From assembly GCF_009792795.1 (NCBI RefSeq), contig NZ_VKHQ01000004.1:182659-246658 (forward strand): 64,000 nt of DNA. The letters are read 5' to 3'. How positions within the stretch are numbered: the first letter of the stretch is position 1; every line of letters begins with the position of its first letter. Positions 33,998-42,634 of this stretch are shown piece by piece. The notes beneath the pieces are model-generated. The model was not told the DNA's origin. It did not search any database and saw only the letters and a list, made by a program, of their open reading frames with translations. Made by a program: the position numbers and the translations under genes. The stretch is from Cognatiluteimonas profundi (GTDB lineage Bacteria > Pseudomonadota > Gammaproteobacteria > Xanthomonadales > Xanthomonadaceae).

Positions 33998-34234
33998 TCA
34001 GTCGGCTTCCCAGCGGATGGCGGCCTCGCCGCTGAGGTCCAGCGCCATCTTGATGGCATCGAGCAGCGTCGATGACGCGCCGGCATCGGTCAGCCGCAGG
34101 AAGGCGTCGTTGTCCACGTAGCAGTCGTGGTCCTTGCTGGATTCCGCTCCCATCTGCGCAACCAGCAGGTCGATGTCGGCCTGGCTGACGTGGCCCAGCA
34201 GGCGGTGGTTGGTGGCGTCGTAGAGCCTGGGCAT
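33998..34234 (-). CDS. Small conserved hypothetical protein
   Basis: The 78-residue acidic, soluble product begins MPRLYDATNHRLLGHVSQAD and also contains DHDCYVDNDAFLRLTDAG. AGAGGAA stands 6 bases before the ATG. It is 25 bases downstream of lpd in the same direction, so probably co-transcribed. I do not recognise a named family; the two-part pattern (a short strand followed by a helical half) looks structured. Confidence 0.7.
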   Translation of the reverse strand: MPRLYDATNHRLLGHVSQADIDLLVAQMGAESSKDHDCYVDNDAFLRLTDAGASSTLLDAIKMALDLSGEAAIRWEAD

Positions 34235-34259
34235 GCGTGTTCCTCTCGCCGGGTTGCCC

Positions 34260-36101
34260 TTACTTGCGCTTGGGCAGGTACAGGTCGGTGATCGTGCCTT
34301 CGAACACTTCGGCCGCCATGCCCACCGATTCACTCAGCGTGGGATGCGGATGGATCGTGTGACCGATGTCGGCCGCCTCGGCGCCCATCTCGATCGCCAG
34401 CGCCACCTCGGCGATCAGGTCGCCGGCGTGCACGCCGACGATGCCGCCACCGACCACGCGATGTGTTGCATTGTCGAACAGCAGCTTGGTGAAGCCCTCG
34501 GTACGGCCGATGCCGATCGCACGGCCGCTGGCCGCCCACGGGAACTTGCCGACGCCGATGTCGAGGCCTTTCGCCTTCGCTTCGGCTTCGGTGACGCCGA
34601 CCCAGGCGATTTCCGGATCGGTGTAGGCGACCGACGGGATGACCCGCGCGACCCACTCGCGCCGGCTCTTGCCAGACGCGTCGCCCGCGGCGACTTCCGC
34701 TGCCAGGCGGCCTTCGTGCGTCGCCTTGTGCGCCAGCATCGGCTGGCCGACGAGGTCACCGATGGCGAAGATATGCGGCACGTTGGTGCGCATCTGGCGG
34801 TCGACGGCGATGAAGCCGCGCTCTCCGACCTGCACGCCGGCCTTGTCCGCATCGAGCTTGCCGCCATTGGGCGTGCGCCCCACCGCGACCAGCACGCGGT
34901 CGAAGACGCTCACCGGCGGGATGCTCGCGCCTTCGAAACTGCAGGCGATCCCGTCTTCCTGCGCCTTGGCCGCGACGACCTTGGTCTTCAGGTGCACGCC
35001 GACGCCCTGCTTCTTCAGATGCTGGGCCAGCGGCTTGACCAGGTCGATGTCGGCGCCGGGCATGAGCTGGTCGGCCAGCTCGACGACCGTGACCTGCGAT
35101 CCGAGCGCGCGGAACACCGTCGCCATTTCCAGTCCGATGATGCCGCCGCCAACGACCAGCAGCCGTCCGGGAATTTCGGCCAGTTCCAGCGCGTCGGTCG
35201 AGTCCATCACGCGCGGGTCGTCCCACGGAAAGCCCGGCAGCTTCAACGCCTGCGAACCGGCGGCGATGATGCATTGCCCGAAGCGCAGCAGCTGCGTGCC
35301 GCCTTCGCCGCTGATTTCGATCTCGTTGGCCGAGACGAAGCGGCCGGTGCCGGTGACCACGCGCACCTTGCGTTGCTTGGCCATCGTCGCCAGGCCCTTG
35401 GTCAGCTGGCCGACGACCTTGTCCTTGTTGTCGCGCAATTTGTCGAGCGCGATCGTCGGCTTGCCGAACGTCACGCCGTAGTCCGCGGCATGCGCGGCCT
35501 CGTCGATCACCGCCGCGGCATGCAGCAAGGCCTTCGACGGGATGCAGCCGACGTTGAGGCAGACGCCGCCGAGCTGCGCAAATCGCTCGATGAGCACCGT
35601 ATCCAGGCCCAGGTCGGCCGCGCGGAATGCCGCGGTGTAACCACCGGGTCCAGCGCCGAGCACGACCAGCGCGCATTCGATATCGGCCTTGCGGCCAGTT
35701 GCTGCACTCGCCTGGGTGATGGCGCCCCCTCTCCCGCTCGCGGGAGAGGGCTGGGGTGAGGGCGCGCCTGGCGTGACAGTCGGCGGTGGCGCAGCCGTTT
35801 TGCCCTCACCCGACACGCTGCGCACGTCGACCTCTCCCGCACGCGGGAGAGGTGAAGCCTTCGCATCGCTCGATTCGAGCACGGCAACCACCGTCCCTTC
35901 GGACACCTTGTCGCCGACCTTGACCTTCAGCTCGCGCACGATGCCAGCCCTGCTGGACGGCACTTCCATCGTCGCCTTGTCCGACTCGAGCGTCAGCAGT
36001 CCCTGGTCGACCGTCACGGTGTCGCCAACCGCGACCAGCACTTCGATGACGGGCACGTCGTCGTAACCGCCGATATCGGGGACCTTGATTTCAATCGTCA
36101 T
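34260..36101 (-). CDS. lpdA: Dihydrolipoamide dehydrogenase (E3) with N-terminal lipoyl domain
   Basis: The 613-residue product has a lipoyl domain (1-76, lipoyl Lys K42 in ESDKATMEV), a linker (about 80-140) and the flavoprotein E3: FAD site VVLGAGPGGYTAA, redox disulfide C181-C186 (GGVCLNVGCIP), NAD site VVGGGIIGLEMA and catalytic HPHPTLSE. E3 reoxidises dihydrolipoamide in the pyruvate dehydrogenase complex. The extra lipoyl domain is known in xanthomonads and neisserias. It follows aceF after a REP pair. Odd: residues 84-125 of the linker are encoded by an in-frame intergenic-type repeat. Confidence 0.95.
   Translation of the reverse strand: MTIEIKVPDIGGYDDVPVIEVLVAVGDTVTVDQGLLTLESDKATMEVPSSRAGIVRELKVKVGDKVSEGTVVAVLESSDAKASPLPRAGEVDVRSVSGEGKTAAPPPTVTPGAPSPQPSPASGRGGAITQASAATGRKADIECALVVLGAGPGGYTAAFRAADLGLDTVLIERFAQLGGVCLNVGCIPSKALLHAAAVIDEAAHAADYGVTFGKPTIALDKLRDNKDKVVGQLTKGLATMAKQRKVRVVTGTGRFVSANEIEISGEGGTQLLRFGQCIIAAGSQALKLPGFPWDDPRVMDSTDALELAEIPGRLLVVGGGIIGLEMATVFRALGSQVTVVELADQLMPGADIDLVKPLAQHLKKQGVGVHLKTKVVAAKAQEDGIACSFEGASIPPVSVFDRVLVAVGRTPNGGKLDADKAGVQVGERGFIAVDRQMRTNVPHIFAIGDLVGQPMLAHKATHEGRLAAEVAAGDASGKSRREWVARVIPSVAYTDPEIAWVGVTEAEAKAKGLDIGVGKFPWAASGRAIGIGRTEGFTKLLFDNATHRVVGGGIVGVHAGDLIAEVALAIEMGAEAADIGHTIHPHPTLSESVGMAAEVFEGTITDLYLPKRK
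35727..35852. repeat. REP-type inverted pair inside the lpdA coding sequence
   Basis: The element is CCCTCTCCCG-ctcg-CGGGAGAGGG (35727-35750), GGTGAGGG, about 42 bases, CCCTCACC, then CCTCTCCCGC-ac-GCGGGAGAGG (35831-35852). It is two hairpins in opposite orientation. Its 126 bases equal 42 codons, so the frame is kept. It encodes the linker PLPRAGEV...PSPQPSPASGRG. The same CTCTCCCGC...GCGGGAGAG...GGTGAGGG unit is a very common intergenic repeat in related genomes. Confidence 0.85.
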
Positions 36102-36112
36102 TCGAATTTCCC

Positions 36113-36182
36113 GTAGGGCGGGTCTTGACCCGCCATTTCCATCATTCGATTGCTGCCAATGGCGGGTTGAAACCCGCCCTAC
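36113..36182. repeat. Inverted pair of GTAG-type REP palindromes between aceF and lpdA
   Basis: GTAG, GGCGGGTCTTGACCCGCC (36117-36134), 26-base spacer, GGCGGGTTGAAACCCGCC (36161-36178), CTAC. The organisation and a similar spacer (ATTCGATTGCTGCCAAT) match the copy at 29315. The CTAC end supplies the aceF stop codon (TAG on the minus strand). Confidence 0.87.
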
Positions 36183-37573
36183 AGCAGCACGCGGCGCATG
36201 TCGCCCAGCAGCTGGGCGAGGTATGCGGTGAAGCGCGCGGCGGCGGCGCCATCGATCACGCGATGGTCGTAGGACAGCGACAGCGGCAGCAGCAGGCGCG
36301 GCTTGAATTCCGCGCCGTCCCAGACCGGTTGCATCGCTGCCTTCGACACGCCGAGGATCGCGACTTCCGGTGCGTTGACGATCGGGGTGAACGAGGTGCC
36401 GCCGATACCGCCCAGCGAGCTGAGCGAAAAACAGCCGCCCTGCATGTCCGCGGGACCGAGCTTGCCCTCGCGCGCCTTCGCCGCGAGCTCGCCGGTTTCG
36501 CGCGCGATCTGCAGCACGCCCTTGCGGTCGCAATCGCGCACCACCGGAACCACCAGCCCGTTCGGCGTGTCGGCGGCAAACCCGATGTGGAAATATTTCT
36601 TCAGCGTGAGCAGTTCGCCGCTGGCATCGAGCGAGGCGTTGAAGTTGGGGTACTTCTGCAGGGCGGCGACGGACGCCTTCATCAGGAAGGCGAGCATGGT
36701 CAGCTTGATGCCGTCCTTCGCCTTCTCGCTTTCCTTGTTGAGGGTGATGCGCAGCGCTTCGAGCTCGGTGATGTCGGCATCGTCGTGCTGGGTGACGTGC
36801 GGGATCATCGCCCAGTTGCGCGCGAGGTTGGCGCCGGACAATTTCTGGATGCGCGACAGTTCGCGCGTTTCGATTTCGCCGAACTTGCTGAAGTCGACCT
36901 TCGGCCACGCCAGCAACTGCAGCCCGCCACCAGTGGCCGCAGCCGGCTTGCCACCGCCAGCGAGCGCGTGCTTGACGAATGCCTGCACGTCTTCCCTGCC
37001 GATGCGGCCACCGCGCTGCGAACCGCTGACCTGCGCCAGGTCCACGCCCAGTTCGCGCGCCAGCAGGCGCACGGCCGGGCTCGCGTAGGGAATGCGGTCG
37101 GGCATCACCGCCTCGGCATCGAAGCGCACCGGCGCCTGCGGCGCAGATGCCGTGCCCTGCGATGCCGCTTCCTTGTCGATGGAGGCCTGCGCGATGTTGT
37201 CGGGGCGGCGCGCGACGACCACCGGCTCGACCGTCGTGCCGGTTTCCGCGGCCTGGACCCGCTTGGCGGGGGCGGCGGGCTCGGCGCGCGCCGGGGCTGC
37301 GGGTGTCGCGGCGGTGGTGGGCACGGCCTCGGCCGACGGTTCGATCAGGGCGACCACGCCGCCCTCGGAGACCTTGTCGCCCAGCTTCACCTTCAATTCG
37401 CGGATGACGCCGGCAAACGGCGCCGGCACTTCCATCGTCGCCTTGTCCGACTCCAGCGTGACCAGGCCCTGGTCGACCTGGACCGTGTCGCCGACGCCAA
37501 CCAGCACTTCGATCACCGGTACGTCGTCGTAGCCACCGATATCCGGGACGCGTGCTTCCTTCAGGTCGGGCAT
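36179..37573 (-). CDS. aceF: Dihydrolipoyllysine acetyltransferase (E2) of pyruvate dehydrogenase
   Basis: The 464-residue product has one lipoyl domain (1-80, K44), an Ala/Pro linker, the peripheral subunit-binding domain (ASPAVRLLARELGVDLAQVSG, about 165-200) and the catalytic acetyltransferase domain ending in SYDHRVIDG (H437, D441). E2 forms the core that passes acetyl groups to CoA. The start has near-identical lipoyl sequence to lpdA (PDIGGYDDVPVIEVLV), so the two lipoyl domains are recent duplicates. aceE is not in the window. The last residues and stop run into the REP pair. Confidence 0.95.
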   Translation of the reverse strand: MPDLKEARVPDIGGYDDVPVIEVLVGVGDTVQVDQGLVTLESDKATMEVPAPFAGVIRELKVKLGDKVSEGGVVALIEPSAEAVPTTAATPAAPARAEPAAPAKRVQAAETGTTVEPVVVARRPDNIAQASIDKEAASQGTASAPQAPVRFDAEAVMPDRIPYASPAVRLLARELGVDLAQVSGSQRGGRIGREDVQAFVKHALAGGGKPAAATGGGLQLLAWPKVDFSKFGEIETRELSRIQKLSGANLARNWAMIPHVTQHDDADITELEALRITLNKESEKAKDGIKLTMLAFLMKASVAALQKYPNFNASLDASGELLTLKKYFHIGFAADTPNGLVVPVVRDCDRKGVLQIARETGELAAKAREGKLGPADMQGGCFSLSSLGGIGGTSFTPIVNAPEVAILGVSKAAMQPVWDGAEFKPRLLLPLSLSYDHRVIDGAAAARFTAYLAQLLGDMRRVLL

Positions 37574-37671
37574 TCGGCTCTCCGCCGTGTCGGGGATCGC
37601 TATTGTCGCCGCGCGGGGGTGAAGCGCCAACCGCCATGGATCGATCGCGTCGACGCAGGGTCGACAGCCGC

Positions 37672-38442
37672 TCAGCGCGCGGACTTGTCGCCCTCGAGCG
37701 CCACCTGGTAACGCGCGTACAGCGCCTGCACCTTGGCCACGTAGGCCTGGGTTTCCGCGTAGGGCGGGATGCCGCCAAAGCGCGCGACCGCGCCGGTGCC
37801 GGCGTTGTACGCGGCCGCCACCAGCGCCAGGTCGTTGCGATAGCGCCGCTTGAGCGCCTGCAGGCGCCGGGCGCCGGCACGAATCGATTCGCCGGAGGCG
37901 AACGGATCGCGCACCCCGTATTCGCGCGACACATCCGGCATCAGCTGCATCACGCCCTGCGCGCCCTTGGGCGACAGCGCATGCGCATCGAATCCGCTTT
38001 CGGCATGCGCGATCGCGCGCAGCCACGCATCGGCCACGCCGGTCGCCCTGGCCGCGTCACGGAACTGCGATGCATAACGATCCAGCTGCGGCTTGCCAAC
38101 TGCGCCGAGTCCGACGTGCGCCGGGGAGCCGGGCGGCGTGCGCACGGTGAATCCGAGCACGCGCGTGGACCCGGGCAGCTTGCGCGTGCTGTACACCGTG
38201 CGGCCGTCCTGCTGGCGCTCGTAGAGGCTGCCCTGCACCACGCCGAGGTTGCCCCACAGGTTGGGCACGGCCGCGGCGTTGTCGTCGACCTGGCGGGCCA
38301 CGCAATGCGATCCGGGCTCCGGCGCCGTGGCCAGGCTGACGCTGTCGCCGCGGACGCATCGATACACGGTCCGCGCGCCCGCCGGGGCGGCTGCGAGCAG
38401 TGCAGCGATCAGCAGCGACGACAGACCCCAGGCCCGGCTCAT
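37672..38442 (-). CDS. Lytic transglycosylase, DUF4124-like N-terminus plus SLT domain
   Basis: The 256-residue product has a signal peptide (about 1-22), a short N-terminal domain (TVYRCVRGDSVSLATAPEPG...C) resembling DUF4124, and an SLT catalytic domain (about 130-250) with the catalytic Glu in AIAHAESGF, then GAQGVMQLMP and AAAYNAGTGAV. It cleaves peptidoglycan glycan strands in the periplasm. A close paralogue lies at 39876. The start at 38442 is at the signal peptide. Confidence 0.88.
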   Translation of the reverse strand: MSRAWGLSSLLIAALLAAAPAGARTVYRCVRGDSVSLATAPEPGSHCVARQVDDNAAAVPNLWGNLGVVQGSLYERQQDGRTVYSTRKLPGSTRVLGFTVRTPPGSPAHVGLGAVGKPQLDRYASQFRDAARATGVADAWLRAIAHAESGFDAHALSPKGAQGVMQLMPDVSREYGVRDPFASGESIRAGARRLQALKRRYRNDLALVAAAYNAGTGAVARFGGIPPYAETQAYVAKVQALYARYQVALEGDKSAR

Positions 38443-38570
38443 TCGATTGCTCCGACGACACACGACAGTGAATGGAAAGGCTGGTGGCCTCGGCGTATTG
38501 GTGAATGGGGACGCGCGCGCAGGGTAGCAAGCGCCGGGAGCGCCGCCCGTGGCCATGCAAGCGCTGCGAT

Positions 38571-39158
38571 TCAGCTGCGGATGCGCTCGTCGATCCGCAG
38601 CGGACGCAAGGCGACCAGCTGCAGGATCGAGAAATCAGGATGCTGCGGATTGAGCAGGATGTTGCATTCGTCGCGGCACAGCGCGCTGGGCACGCGCATG
38701 GCCAGCGACGCGCGCGACCGCAGCCAGGACGCGCCGACCTGCTGCACTTCCGGCCGGTAGGGCAATTCGCACCACGTCGAGGGCTCGTTGATTTCCGAGA
38801 TCACCGAGGCCGAGGGGATCATGCCGACCGCAAGCAGCAGTTCCGGCGGCGTGCGGCCTTCCAGGTGCGCCAGGTATTCCAGCAATGCCGTCGCCGGCGA
38901 CAGCGACGCGTACACACAGGGAACGCCCGCAGGCGTCCATCGGCCACCGTCGTCGTCCGGCTCGAAAGGCTGGTAAGCCTGGCTCGGCTCGATCACCCGG
39001 TAGATGCGCAGCTCGCCGGTCTCATTGGAGCGGATCCAGGCCGCCGATGGCGTTGCCGCGGTCGGGGATGTCTGCGACGGCGGATCGCTGGCGGGAAACG
39101 TGTCCGCGAGCGCGTCGTCGAGGGACCGGGTGGATTCGCTGTTTGCCTGGGCAGTCAT
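38571..39158 (-). CDS. RES-domain protein (NAD+-degrading toxin family), no adjacent antitoxin
   Basis: The 195-residue product has an N-terminal LDDALADTFPASDPPSQTSP motif, seen in front of several small-protein families. The RES domain (about 45-190) shows LRIYRV, GRWTPAGVPCVYASLSPATALLEYL and PSALCRDECNILLNP, which carry the usual Arg, Tyr, Glu and Ser/Asn positions. Known RES toxins deplete NAD+ and pair with an Xre-type antitoxin gene just upstream. None is present here, so it may be a stand-alone enzyme. The ATG at 39158 is chosen because the N-terminal motif follows it directly. Confidence 0.8.
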   Translation of the reverse strand: MTAQANSESTRSLDDALADTFPASDPPSQTSPTAATPSAAWIRSNETGELRIYRVIEPSQAYQPFEPDDDGGRWTPAGVPCVYASLSPATALLEYLAHLEGRTPPELLLAVGMIPSASVISEINEPSTWCELPYRPEVQQVGASWLRSRASLAMRVPSALCRDECNILLNPQHPDFSILQLVALRPLRIDERIRS

Positions 39159-39261
39159 ATCGATCTTCCAGGGAAGATCGGCCGAGTCTGCGACAACCGC
39201 CGTCGCGCGATCGTGAGCGGCCGCCATGACGGCCCGGCCGCTCACCGCCAGTGCGGGAAGC

Positions 39262-39771
39262 TCAGCGCTGGGCACCCATGAAGTCCATCTTGCCGATCGG
39301 CACGCCGGCCTCGCGCAGGATGGCGTAGGTGGTCGTGCAGTGGAAATACAGGTTGGGCAGGACGAAATCGAGCAGGTAGTACAGGCCTTCGAAGTCGAGT
39401 GCGCCGCTGCGCATCTGCAGGTGGATGGGGCGCGCCTCGCTGCCGTCGATCTGGTCCGCCGGCAGGTCGCGGATCACCGCGATGGTGCGGTCGATGCGCG
39501 AATACAGCTGCGCGAAGTCCGTCTCGTCATCCTCGAACTTGGGCGGCTCCTGCCCGGCCAGGCGGAAGCTGCCGTTCTTGGCCATGTCGCAGGCGATCTG
39601 CACCTGCCGCGACAGCGGCAACATGTCGGCGATCAGCCGGGTCTGCACCAGCACCTCGGGCGCAAAGCCTTTTTCCACGGCGAAGGCCTCGCCCTTCTGC
39701 AACACCCCGCGCAGGCTCGACAGCGCACGGAGGAAGACGGGGACCGAAGCCTGGTACATCGTGATGCTCAT
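39262..39771 (-). CDS. DUF1993 family protein
   Basis: The 169-residue product starts MSITMYQASVPVFLRALSSL and ends YYLLDFVLPNLYFHCTTTYAILREAGVPIGKMDFMG, split features of DUF1993, a DinB-like four-helix fold. A pair of His or other metal ligands is not obvious beyond FHCTT. The function of the family is not known. It stands alone. Confidence 0.85.
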   Translation of the reverse strand: MSITMYQASVPVFLRALSSLRGVLQKGEAFAVEKGFAPEVLVQTRLIADMLPLSRQVQIACDMAKNGSFRLAGQEPPKFEDDETDFAQLYSRIDRTIAVIRDLPADQIDGSEARPIHLQMRSGALDFEGLYYLLDFVLPNLYFHCTTTYAILREAGVPIGKMDFMGAQR

Positions 39772-39875
39772 GCGGGGACGCCTTGCGGAAACCTGGCCGG
39801 CGAGATTAACCCGTCGCGCGCCGCCGCTGAATACGGGAGTCGCGATTCGCCTGGCCTGCCCGCGCGGGCGAACGC

Positions 39876-40652
39876 TCAGGAACCGGCGCGCGGCGACCGG
39901 CCCAATGCGGCGCGATAGCGCGCGTACAGCGCCTGCACCTTCTCCACGTAGGCCTGCGTCTCGGAGTACGGAGGCACGCCGCCAAAGCGCTGCACCGAGC
40001 CGGCGCCGGCGTTGTACGCCGCGGCGACGAGGGTCAGGTCGCCCTTGTAGAGCCGCATCAGCGACTTGATGTGGCGGGCGCCGCCATCGATGGATTGCGC
40101 CGAGGAAAACGGATCCATGACGCCGTAGGCACGCGCCACCGCCGGCATCAGCTGCATCACGCCCTGCGCGCCCTTGGGCGAGCGCGCGAAGGGATCGAAG
40201 CCGCTTTCGGCGTGGGCGATCGCGCGCAGCCAGGCATCCTCGACGCCGGTCCGGCGCGCGGCCGCGCGGAACTGCGCGGCGAATGCATCCAGGCGCGGAG
40301 CGCCGATCCGGCCCAGGCCCAGGTGGACGCTCGAGTCGGGCGGCGGTTTCAGCGCGACCACCGACTGCACCTCGGTCCAGCCGGGAATCGCGCGCGTGCT
40401 GTAGACCATCCTGCCGCCGACGCGGTGCTGGTAGACGTTGCCGCGCACCGGGCCGAGGCTGCCCCAGAAATTCGGGTGCTTCGAGCGGCCGGCGCTGACC
40501 TGCTTCGCCTTGCAGCGCGAGCCCGGCTCCGGCGCGGTGGCGAAGCTCAGGCGGTCATCGCGCAGGCAGGTGTAGAGCGTGCGGGCGCTGGCCGCCGCCG
40601 GCAGCGTCGCGGCCAGCACGGTCATCAGGGCGAGGGCGGAATAACGTGACAT
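39876..40652 (-). CDS. Lytic transglycosylase, paralogue of the one at 37.7 kb
   Basis: The 258-residue product has a signal peptide (about 1-23), a DUF4124-like head (TLYTCLRDDRLSFATAPEPGSRC) and an SLT domain with catalytic Glu in AIAHAESGFDPFARSPKGAQ, VMQLMP and AAAYNAGAGSVQRFGG. It is alignable with the 37672-38442 product over its whole length, including the end (QAYVEKVQALYARY). Two genes lie between the copies, so a local duplication with later divergence is likely. Confidence 0.88.
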   Translation of the reverse strand: MSRYSALALMTVLAATLPAAASARTLYTCLRDDRLSFATAPEPGSRCKAKQVSAGRSKHPNFWGSLGPVRGNVYQHRVGGRMVYSTRAIPGWTEVQSVVALKPPPDSSVHLGLGRIGAPRLDAFAAQFRAAARRTGVEDAWLRAIAHAESGFDPFARSPKGAQGVMQLMPAVARAYGVMDPFSSAQSIDGGARHIKSLMRLYKGDLTLVAAAYNAGAGSVQRFGGVPPYSETQAYVEKVQALYARYRAALGRSPRAGS

Positions 40653-40721
40653 CGGTCACGCAGTTAAGCCAGTCCAGCCGAGGCAGGACGTGAAGACGCC
40701 CCGCCCGGCCGCCGCCCCGGA

Positions 40722-40994
40722 TCAGGGCGGGTCGGGGGCCCGGCGACGCCGGGCGACCAGGACCGCGGCGCGCCAGGCCAGCGGGCGGAATCCGTAGGCC
40801 GCGACGACGGCCGCCGGCCACGCCAGCAACCAGGCCAGCAGCCAGCGCCACGGCAAGCCGCCATCGATGCCGGTGTTGACCACCGTGACCACCAGCGCCA
40901 CGAACGCCGACATGCCGGTGGCCAGGAAGCCCGGCAGCAGGCGCTGCGCGCGACGCTCGACGCCGTCGCCTGGCGGGGTCGAGGGAGACGGCAT
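40722..40994 (-). CDS. DUF2798 family membrane protein
   Basis: The 90-residue product has two membrane helices. The pattern LLPGFLATGMSAFVALVVTV, then NTGIDGGLPWRWLLAWLLAWP, is that of DUF2798. It has a basic C-terminus (VARRRRAPDPP). The function is unknown. The start is at 40994, where MPSPSTPPGD leads into the conserved part. Confidence 0.75.
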   Translation of the reverse strand: MPSPSTPPGDGVERRAQRLLPGFLATGMSAFVALVVTVVNTGIDGGLPWRWLLAWLLAWPAAVVAAYGFRPLAWRAAVLVARRRRAPDPP

Positions 40995-41022
40995 GCGGGA
41001 TCCGGAACTCAACAACGCAGCG

Positions 41023-41502
41023 TCATTTCGCCGACGTGCGCGGCAAGGGCACATCCGGCGCGACGTCCAGCGGGATCAGCACGCTGCCGCCGGGGTTGTG
41101 GCTGCGCAGGACCAGATGGCTGGCGTCGATGGCGACGATGTCGGTGGGATAGGCGATGCCGTCCTCGACCATCGTCAGCCGGCCATCAACCTGGCGCCAG
41201 CTGCCCGTCATCGGCGTGCCACCCGGCGCATCGATGACCAGCGTGCCGTCGCCGAGGAACGCGTAGGTGGTCCCCGGCTGCAGCGTGGACGACGCCCCGA
41301 CACGCCAGACCTTGTCGACGAATGCAGGCGCCGCCGTGGGCGCATCGGCCGCGCGCGGCGTGGACGCAGTCGTTGCCTGCGAGGTCGTCGTCGGCAACGC
41401 GGTCGTTGACGGCGCAGCCGGATGTTCGACCGGGGCTGCAGGCGGCGGGCTTGCACTGCACGCCGCCAACAGCGCGAAGGCGGGAAGGATCCAGTTGCGC
41501 AT
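41023..41502 (-). CDS. Lipoprotein of unknown function
   Basis: The 159-residue product has lipobox LLAACSAS, a Pro/Ala/Thr-rich linker (about 25-70) and a small C-terminal beta-domain (VWRVGASSTLQPGTTYAF, GDGTLVIDAPGG, GSWRQVDGRLTM) that resembles META-like or lipocalin-like lipoprotein modules. It is probably anchored in the outer membrane. No function is assigned. Confidence 0.72.
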   Translation of the reverse strand: MRNWILPAFALLAACSASPPPAAPVEHPAAPSTTALPTTTSQATTASTPRAADAPTAAPAFVDKVWRVGASSTLQPGTTYAFLGDGTLVIDAPGGTPMTGSWRQVDGRLTMVEDGIAYPTDIVAIDASHLVLRSHNPGGSVLIPLDVAPDVPLPRTSAK

Positions 41503-41585
41503 GGGCGTCGCTCCGATCGGGCGACGCACTATAAACGGCCCGCCTGCGACGACCGCGCACGATCCGCGGTGCGACGAGGCGTCGC

Positions 41586-42536
41586 TCAGGCGTCCAGCGG
41601 AATGTCCGCGGCGTGCGCCTGCAGCCATTGCGCGAACGTCTGCAGTCGCGGATTGAGCCTGCGTGTCTGCGCAGCATCGCGCGCCGCGCCGAACTCGCGC
41701 GCGAAATCATGGTTGTACTGGAACATGTTGCCCAGGTCATCCGCGCCGGGGAAACCAAACCCGCGATACTGCGCCGGCGTCACCGCCTTGTAGCGCACCT
41801 CGCGGCCCAGCGCGCGCTGCAGCCCGGCCGCCATCTGCGCGCCGGTGAGGCTTTCGCCGACGATGCCGACGGTCTTGCCGATGAGCGTCGGGCCCTCCCG
41901 GAATATCCCATGCGCGCTGCGGCCGATGTCTTCCACGGCAATGCCGGGCAAGGGCGCGTCGCCCATCGGCAGGGTGAACACCAGCGCGCCATCGGGACCG
42001 GGCTTGGGACCCATGCCGAAATGGATCAGGTTGTCCCAGTAGAACGATGTCAGCAGGAAGGTCGTCGGCACGCCGGCGTCGGTGAAGAACGCATCGGCTT
42101 CACCCTTGGCATCGAAGTGCGGGACCTTGTAGTGGCCCATCAATGTCGGCATGCGGTCGTCGGCCAATGGAACAAGGCGCCGCGTGTCCTCCAGCGTCGA
42201 CCAGATGACATGGCTGACGCCGGCCGCCTTCGTCGCCTGCGCCAGGTTGCGTGCCTGGGTGCTCTCCTTCTCCGGCGAAAAGTGCTCCCAGAAATTGGTG
42301 ACGCAATACGCGCCATGCGCGCCCTTGAACGCTCGCTCCAGGCTGGGTTCGTCGTCGAGGTTGGCGGCCACCACCTCGGCGCCGCGCGCGGCGAGCGCTT
42401 TGGCCTTGGGCGAGTTGACGTCACGGGTGATCGCACGCACGGCGAAGCCGCCGTCCGGATCATCCAGGATGGAGCGAGCCAGTCCGCCGCCCTGCGCACC
42501 GGTCGCACCGACGACCGCAATCAGCTTCCTGTCCAT
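41586..42536 (-). CDS. NmrA-like NAD(P)-binding protein
   Basis: The 316-residue product has a Rossmann start KLIAVVGATGAQGGGLARSIL and the NmrA/HSCARG pattern (AITRDVNSPKAKALAARGAEVV, FWEHFSPEKESTQARNLA, VIWSTLEDTRR). The Tyr-x3-Lys catalytic motif of true reductases appears only as HYKVPHFDAK, so a redox-sensing or regulatory role is as likely as catalysis. It is a single gene. Confidence 0.82.
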   Translation of the reverse strand: MDRKLIAVVGATGAQGGGLARSILDDPDGGFAVRAITRDVNSPKAKALAARGAEVVAANLDDEPSLERAFKGAHGAYCVTNFWEHFSPEKESTQARNLAQATKAAGVSHVIWSTLEDTRRLVPLADDRMPTLMGHYKVPHFDAKGEADAFFTDAGVPTTFLLTSFYWDNLIHFGMGPKPGPDGALVFTLPMGDAPLPGIAVEDIGRSAHGIFREGPTLIGKTVGIVGESLTGAQMAAGLQRALGREVRYKAVTPAQYRGFGFPGADDLGNMFQYNHDFAREFGAARDAAQTRRLNPRLQTFAQWLQAHAADIPLDA

Positions 42537-42634
42537 GCCCGTCGACTCCCTATCGTTCCGCGATGCATGCAGCAAACGCGGAAGGGGCAGTCACGCGGTC
42601 AGGTGCAGCGGCACGGCTCTGCACTGCCGCGCGA

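Noticed and set aside
41023..41502. META-domain heat-shock lipoprotein (HslJ-like)
   Set aside because: Only a vague resemblance of the C-terminal beta region; characteristic META motifs are not clear, so it was left as unknown lipoprotein.
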